Assembly (NCBI GenBank): GCA_900770015.1
Contig: CAAGIU010000394.1
Coordinates: 1-6,378 of the forward strand
Reading direction: 5' to 3'
DNA: 6,378 bases
From: an uncultured Oscillospiraceae bacterium
GTDB lineage: Bacteria > Bacillota_A > Clostridia > Oscillospirales > Oscillospiraceae
The notes beneath the pieces are model-generated. The model made no database searches. It worked only from the letters and a program-made list of their open reading frames with translations, and was not told where the DNA came from. The position numbers and the translations under genes are program-made. Positions 4,301-6,378 of the stretch are shown here, one piece after another. Positions within the stretch are counted from its first letter, which is position 1, and each line of letters opens with the position of its first letter.

Positions 4301-6378
4301 AGGCCATGGCACATGAGCTGACCCACTTCATCCAGGAAAACGCGGAGAGCGAATACCAGGAGTTGAAGGATTATGTGGTGGAACAGCTGATTCTCTCCGG
4401 CGGCGGTAAGCTTGAAACGCTGGTGCTCAACAAGCAGAAAGATTGGAGCGGGTTGAGCTATGGGGAGGCGCTGGACGAGGTAGTGGCCGACGGCTGCGAG
4501 ATGATGCTGAAAAGCAGCAAAGCCGTGCAGCAGCTTGCCAGGGAAAACCGAAGTCTGGCAGAGCGGATCGGCCAGTGGATCAAGGATTTTGTACGCCGGC
4601 TGAAAAGGGCTTTTAAGGGCGTGGAGGCCAGGCATGAAGAGGCCCGGATCCTGATGCGCCATGCTGAGGACATGCAGAAGATGTGGGACCGGGCGCTGGT
4701 TCAGGCCGTGTACAACCGGGACGCCCAGAGCAGCAAAAAAGCCGCCACGGAGGGCGGCGGGGTGAAGTATTCCATTGAAGAGATTGAAAACAGTGGGAAA
4801 TATTATGTTCAGGCAGACAGGCAGGTATTGAGCGGTAATAATTCTGAGGAATGGAGCAAGCAAATAGAAAACTATATAAACGAGGTAATAAGAAAAGAAC
4901 AGGATATCGCCATCCCTACTTCTGACGGGCATGTTCTTCTTCTCACCGGGCGCAGTGCGTACAAATTGAGCGACCGGCATGTGGCCGCAATAGAAAAAAA
5001 GATAGAGGCGCTTATTGACGATGATAATTTTGCATTGAAAGGAAGAGTATCAACACATATTGACGAACTAATACAGGTTGCAAGGTTTGATACTTACCAG
5101 ACAGATATCAACAAAAAACATGAAAATGATATTGGAGAAGACGGATTCAACTACTATCAGGCCTTCTTTAGAGATTTCGACGGCCAATACTATTTGATTC
5201 GATTTTCTTCAGGAATAAATCAGGCTGAAGAAACAGTATACAGTGTAGGTCGGATATGGAAAAGAAGATTTCCCGCCGGTGGGGGCTCTTCCTCCACAAG
5301 GGAGGCGCTCAAGAACGGCAAGAAACCTTCTGAAACCATTATACGCACATCTGAAGCAAAAAGTCAAGAAATAAAAACCGCTATACAGATCGCTTATGAA
5401 AAGGCACTGAAAGAAAAAAACAAAGTTAAAAAATCTCTGTGGGATGAGGGCGTAAGCGACAGGGAGCTGCTGCTGGACGCGGCGACTGAAAAGAATGCCT
5501 CCGAGGCGGTGCTGGCCTATGCGCGAAAGTACAAGGCCTATGAGGGGCTGCTCCGCCGGGAAGAGCGGCTGAGGGCAAGGCTGGAGAAGATAAACGCAGG
5601 GGATGATACCCGGACGGGATCTGAAGGGCCGTCGGGGACGCCGGCCCCTACAAGCGCTCAGGATGACAACGGGACAACCCTTCCGTCTACGCCAGACGGC
5701 GGAGCCACCTCCCCTTACACAGGGGAGGCTATGAAAGCGGGAAAGACAGAGACTGCGGAGAGTATTGAAGAAAAGCTGAAAAAATGCCGGGAGGATATCG
5801 CCAGGGCAGAGGAGCGGCTTGCCAGGCTGGAGTCCGGGGTTGAGCTCCGGCGGGAGGCGGACAAGGCCCGGGAAAAATGGTTCAGCCGAAACATGGCAGA
5901 GGCCGTGAAGACCAACCGGCAGATCCGGGAGGAAAACGCGGAACTGAGAAGCTATGTAGAGAGCTACCGGCGCCAGATGAAGCGCACAAAGCCGGGGGAG
6001 GAGCGGGCCAGGACCGAGGACATTAACCGGCTGGCCAAAGCTCTGCTGAAGGAGCACGGCAGCGGGCTGGACAGCAGCTATCTTGCCGGCAGGCTGCAGA
6101 AGCTGGGAGACTACATCGTCAGCAACAACGGCGGAGAAGGGATCAGCGACCAGGAGCTGCGGCGCGCCGCCCGGCAAATTGCAAAGGACATTGCGGAGAA
6201 CAGTACCGTTGAGATCGACGACAGCCAGGAGCTGCGGCAGGAGATCAGAGACTATCTCAAGGACACGCGGATTCAGATTTCCGATGAGCTGAAAGGAGAT
6301 ATTGCGGACTTTGAGGCATTCCGGCGCAGCAACTTCGGTGCCCTGCGGCTGTCAAAGGACGGCAGAAGCATAGAGAGC
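1324..6378 (+). CDS. Giant phage polyvalent protein with zincin metallopeptidase and BECR-like nuclease domains (3' end outside window)
   Basis: One frame is open from the ATG at 1324 to the window end: 1685 codons, no stop. Approximate domain order: 6-18 and 43-55, duplicated ILxKxGIKSSxGA motif; 80-290, charged coiled-coil region; 405-475 and 559-582, Gly/Ala-rich hydrophobic segments, with EGSEE at 504-508 between them; 590-745, helical; 755-790, small beta-like module; 790-880, helical; 908-1130, zincin domain with HELTH at 997-1001 and DEVVAD at 1051-1056; 1148-1312, BECR-like nuclease domain; 1380-1425 and 1475-1570, coiled coils; 1560-1685, helical segment ending in FRRSNFGALRL. Large polyvalent proteins of phages and conjugative elements (the class described by Iyer, Burroughs and Aravind) are thought to travel with the DNA and act in the recipient cell on host defences or proteins. 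The family assignment rests on the HELTH motif, domain order and remembered relatives. No MuF, helicase or methylase domain is seen before the cut. Oddities are in-frame palindromic repeats at domain junctions and an AT-rich nuclease cassette. Confidence 0.92.
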   Translation, partial: MTRAEILKKNGIKSSTGASAETLRTGAAVPDSGNGVGNSRESILAKYGIKSSQGATVDTDAWHDNYQEYMSLLRSAAKEQEQSFGDFMLNQQKALREQSEASKVKSQAKAAGLSMKDWYKQAEQNNNLAENEYLQLEEKYKTLSAESVLGAQIWEGGIYMGEDEEKKAWYEEELRKLKEQINAAKQNQLKSQQALSEAGRYRYSGYDQQEGYSETAEKGISQYESARKETVESQVNDIQRTTAEITGKDPTEYLEEKEIARYADPATYLRESTDYKEPTEEWTEEQRQLYGYLYATDREEADAYAIDLNSAYGAKKEGDARQETQEYATKNVFTGAVSSAKAILNLPLRGVDYMSKVAEERARGVIMPDGKLDSTEYSSAVKSAISSTMNEKYGTINEDIPILGGKGWGDAYQTATSIAESLYSVALGGEYGSLAMFFGSAASEGINDALARGISPDRAVTLGTLNGLAEVLGEKFSVEGLLNIKSAAGAKAILKNIFMQAGIEGSEEGFTTLLNTLADEMVNGNKSELNQNVYLYMAQGMSVEEAEKQAIKDWANGLGWDIVAGALSGGISAGITTAGGRVMDMQQYTGADKQELIEQAKSLGQNTEAYKLAESMEKKGKASVNQVERLTRAIVETDVQNIASAAEEQLNTLGEIGDVNQIAFAVAKTAAGQELSRAEKKALAQSKYGQRLINELDPENILSGEYRSGWAEKLNTKIVNAPFYSLEKLAGTASADKESTGEGITAENKEAPVQTGTVKGTLSGIDAEGRAVIKTEDGEQHLDVEEADMPEDARSLVRALIPLGKSADAAFKAYDGSMGVQEYAAAWDAAENLFAANGVYRSALDESILARGLNPVQREIAYNYGKRTYEAKKAELEKGREKTTPQPSAAERATARVAPTALTRGAMERGKGSVSYEGGTVDGVSYRAVDRKKLTDRQKTQAAVAEAMAEATGLNFVLFEGDARGKQGIYVPGGTIYLNINAGAAISKNLMVQAMAHELTHFIQENAESEYQELKDYVVEQLILSGGGKLETLVLNKQKDWSGLSYGEALDEVVADGCEMMLKSSKAVQQLARENRSLAERIGQWIKDFVRRLKRAFKGVEARHEEARILMRHAEDMQKMWDRALVQAVYNRDAQSSKKAATEGGGVKYSIEEIENSGKYYVQADRQVLSGNNSEEWSKQIENYINEVIRKEQDIAIPTSDGHVLLLTGRSAYKLSDRHVAAIEKKIEALIDDDNFALKGRVSTHIDELIQVARFDTYQTDINKKHENDIGEDGFNYYQAFFRDFDGQYYLIRFSSGINQAEETVYSVGRIWKRRFPAGGGSSSTREALKNGKKPSETIIRTSEAKSQEIKTAIQIAYEKALKEKNKVKKSLWDEGVSDRELLLDAATEKNASEAVLAYARKYKAYEGLLRREERLRARLEKINAGDDTRTGSEGPSGTPAPTSAQDDNGTTLPSTPDGGATSPYTGEAMKAGKTETAESIEEKLKKCREDIARAEERLARLESGVELRREADKAREKWFSRNMAEAVKTNRQIREENAELRSYVESYRRQMKRTKPGEERARTEDINRLAKALLKEHGSGLDSSYLAGRLQKLGDYIVSNNGGEGISDQELRRAARQIAKDIAENSTVEIDDSQELRQEIRDYLKDTRIQISDELKGDIADFEAFRRSNFGALRLSKDGRSIES
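1339..1488 (+). repeat. Duplicated N-terminal motif ILxKxGIKSSxGA in the giant protein
   Basis: Residues 6-18 (ILKKNGIKSSTGA, 1339-1377) and 43-55 (ILAKYGIKSSQGA, 1450-1488) match at 10 of 13 positions with a 37-residue period. The DNA copies differ at many third positions, so the duplication is old or under protein-level selection. The preceding gene ends with the related LLKKYAIRK. A targeting or packaging tag recognised by a virion partner is one possible meaning; this is inference. Confidence 0.7.
2548..3069 (+). other. Hydrophobic Gly/Ala-rich region with EGSEE motif in the giant protein
   Basis: Residues 409-475 and 559-582 are rich in Gly, Ala, Ser and aliphatic residues, for example SLAMFFGSAASEGI and WDIVAGALSGGISAG. 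The EGSEE motif (504-508) lies in an acidic, amphipathic helical stretch between them. I recall this arrangement (hydrophobic helix, EGSEE, then W/D-x-x-x-G-x-x-S/G-G) from other Bacillota polyvalent proteins. The segments could insert in a membrane during ejection or form a buried helical bundle. The sequence cannot decide between these. Confidence 0.45.
3595..3963 (+). other. Small beta-like module followed by a helical module, upstream of the zincin domain
   Basis: Residues 758-785 alternate hydrophobic and polar residues around two turns (GTLSGIDAEGRAVIKTEDGE), as in a small beta domain. Residues 790-880 are helical with the conserved-looking pattern KAYDGSMGVQEYAAAW, LFAANGVY and AYNYGKRTYEA. 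I recall helical segments of this kind (a D-G, then A/Y-rich helices, then AY-x-x-G) immediately before zincin domains in related proteins. No catalytic motif is seen. A low-complexity linker carrying palindromic repeat B follows. Confidence 0.4.
3971..4041. repeat. In-frame palindromic repeat B, possibly nested in a second repeat
   Basis: The core is a perfect 8-bp stem, GGGCGACC (3998-4005) and GGTCGCCC (4011-4018), with loop GCGAG and a CTACGG tail. It has the same architecture as repeat A. It encodes the low-complexity linker ERATARVAPT (residues 891-900) just before the zincin domain. Outside it lie CTACCCCTCAGCCGTCTGCGGC (split here as CTACCCCTCAG at 3971 and the 4-bp stem GCCG/CGGC at 3981-3992) and CAAGGGGAGCC at 4031-4041. 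These resemble the two ends of another Clostridia repeat family, so B may sit inside an older element. The nesting is less certain than the core hairpin. Confidence 0.6.
4081..4500 (+). other. Zincin metallopeptidase domain of the giant protein
   Basis: The core has the order expected for a gluzincin-like peptidase: a strand-turn-strand GIYVPGGTIYLNI (968-980), a helix with AMAHELTHFIQE whose H997 and H1001 should bind zinc and E998 act as general base, and a downstream helix with ALDEVVADGCEMML where E1052 is the likely third ligand and D1056 a supporting residue. All expected catalytic residues are present, so the domain is predicted to be active. In phage polyvalent proteins such peptidases are proposed either to process the protein itself or to cleave host proteins after entry. 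The substrate cannot be read from the sequence. A positively charged helix (WIKDFVRRLKRAFKG, about 1087-1101) follows the active-site helices. Confidence 0.85.
4735..4758. repeat. In-frame palindrome with A-tract between the zincin and nuclease-like domains
   Basis: Six A residues (4735-4740) precede the 6-bp stem GCCGCC (4741-4746) and GGCGGC (4753-4758) with loop ACGGAG. It encodes the linker KKAATEGGG immediately before VKYSI. On the - strand the stem is followed by TTTTTT, giving a complete intrinsic-terminator shape for antisense transcripts. It marks the left edge of an AT-rich cassette. Its membership of the A/B/D repeat family is doubtful because the CCTAC tail is missing. Confidence 0.5.
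4765..5259 (+). other. AT-rich BECR-like (barnase/EndoU/colicin/RelE-type) nuclease domain of the giant protein
   Basis: Residues 1148-1312 run from VKYSIEEIENSGKYYVQADR through GHVLLLTGRSAYKLSDRH, VSTHIDELIQVARF, GFNYYQAFFRDFDGQYYLIRF to TVYSVGRI. I recognise this pattern from phage polyvalent proteins, where it is assigned to BECR-fold nuclease domains of the phage-specific (PBECR) kind: a central THIDELI histidine, an F-x-Y-x-x-A segment, then paired beta strands with YY-x-I-x-F and VY-x-V-G. H1245 and the terminal Tyr/Ser residues are candidate catalytic residues. The fold family is moderately sure, the nuclease activity less so. GC by hand count over 4801-5220 is about 39%, against about 62% in the stretch counted just before (4621-4680) and about 65% in 5461-5580. 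This suggests separate acquisition of the domain. Confidence 0.55.
5268..5317. repeat. In-frame palindromic repeat C (degenerate copy of the family of repeat E)
   Basis: CCTCC (5291-5295) and GGAGG (5301-5305) form a 5-bp stem around ACAAG, preceded by CCCGCCGGTGGGGGCT. It encodes GGGSSSTREALKNGK directly after the nuclease-like domain and forms a GC-rich island (about 55% for 5281-5340) inside the AT-rich cassette. It aligns with repeat E at 5701-5745 in the same reading frame (TCC ... ACA-rGG-GAG-GCn). From memory both match a Clostridia repeat containing CCTCCC-N-ACAAGGGAGGC. Confidence 0.55.
5624..5652. repeat. In-frame palindromic repeat D (GC hairpin with CCCTAC tail)
   Basis: GGGCCG (5626-5631) and CGGCCC (5642-5647) form a 6-bp stem around TCGGGGACGC, followed by CTACAAG. 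The layout is the same as repeats A and B. It encodes the Pro/Gly/Ser linker GPSGTPAPT (residues 1435-1443) and lies 22 bases upstream of repeat E. Confidence 0.65.
5675..5735. repeat. In-frame palindromic repeat E (double hairpin)
   Basis: Two perfect hairpins lie side by side: CCGTCT (5683-5688) with AGACGG (5694-5699), and CCTCCCC (5708-5714) with GGGGAGG (5722-5728) around TTACACA. From memory the whole string closely matches an abundant Clostridia repeat (CAACCC-TCCGTCT ... CACCTCCCCTTACACAGGGGAGGCT). It encodes TTLPSTPDGGATSPYTGEAM (residues about 1452-1470). Together with repeat D it separates two coiled-coil helices. An insertion into the coding frame that kept it open is the simplest reading. 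Confidence 0.75.

Larger units (their letters stand above)
5461..6053 (+). other. Coiled-coil region of the giant protein, interrupted by repeats D and E
   Basis: Residues 1380-1425 (AYEGLLRREERLRARLEKI) and 1475-1557 (ESIEEKLKKCREDIARAEER, then long K/E/R/L-rich helix through ENAELRSYVESYRRQMKR) show heptad-like spacing and high charge. The two helices are joined by about 50 residues of Pro/Gly/Ser/Thr linker encoded largely by repeats D and E. Related polyvalent proteins, as I recall them, have long helical spacers beginning near a SDRELL motif, seen here as VSDRELLLDAA at 1377-1387. A structural spacer is the likely role. Confidence 0.6.

Noticed and set aside
3127..4980. 617-codon open frame on the - strand
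   Set aside because: It lies entirely opposite the giant frame, has no convincing ribosome binding site, and its product is a mix rich in Leu, Pro, Cys and His without motifs. It is explained by the GC-rich third positions and lack of stop complements in the real gene.
5722..5733. Internal start using GGGGAGG before the in-frame ATG at 5731
   Set aside because: The spacing is 2 bases and the purine run is the right arm of a perfect hairpin, so initiation there is unlikely.
5209..6177. 322-codon open frame on the - strand
   Set aside because: It is antisense to the coiled-coil region. Its apparent length comes from coding bias of the + strand, and it has no motif or start signal.

Overview
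The window looks like part of the virion-gene region of a tailed phage or prophage of a Clostridia-type (Bacillota) host. All genes lie on the + strand. Both complete starts have strong purine-rich Shine-Dalgarno sites, coding GC is moderate to high, and several short palindromic repeats resemble, from memory, families scattered through Oscillospiraceae and Lachnospiraceae genomes. No rRNA, tRNA, CRISPR array, integrase or transposase gene is visible. The taxonomic statement is inference.

Layout: (1) 2-190, the last 62 codons of a gene whose product ends in a carbohydrate-binding-module-like fold, as expected for a phage appendage or decoration protein. (2) 209-1267, a complete 352-residue Gln/Tyr/Ala-rich helical protein with a conserved-looking ALTGGYGSSY segment; I recognise the type from gut Clostridia phages, but its function is unknown. 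(3) 1268-1323, a short gap with a perfect GC-rich palindrome and the next ribosome binding site. (4) 1324-6378, one uninterrupted frame of 1685 codons with no stop before the window ends. This occupies about four fifths of the window and is the N-terminal part of a giant 'large polyvalent protein'.

The giant protein is modular. In order it has: two copies of an ILxKxGIKSSxGA motif; a coiled-coil, charged N-terminal region; a Gly/Ala-rich hydrophobic region with an EGSEE motif; a helical stretch; a small beta-like module and a helical module; a zincin metallopeptidase domain (HELTH plus downstream DEVVAD); an AT-rich domain resembling the BECR-type (barnase/EndoU/colicin E5/RelE) nuclease domains of phage polyvalent proteins; then long coiled coils, ending in a typical polyvalent-protein segment (FRRSNFGALRL). 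In the known model such proteins are packaged in the capsid and enter the cell with the DNA, where their enzymatic modules act early in infection.

The most unusual signal is that at least five short palindromic elements of mobile-repeat type lie in frame inside this gene, at or near predicted domain junctions (about 3971-4041, 4735-4758, 5268-5317, 5624-5652 and 5675-5735). Two are related copies read in the same frame. The nuclease-like cassette between them has about 39% GC, against about 62-66% in the flanking stretches I counted. This suggests modules exchanged or joined at repeat-derived linkers.
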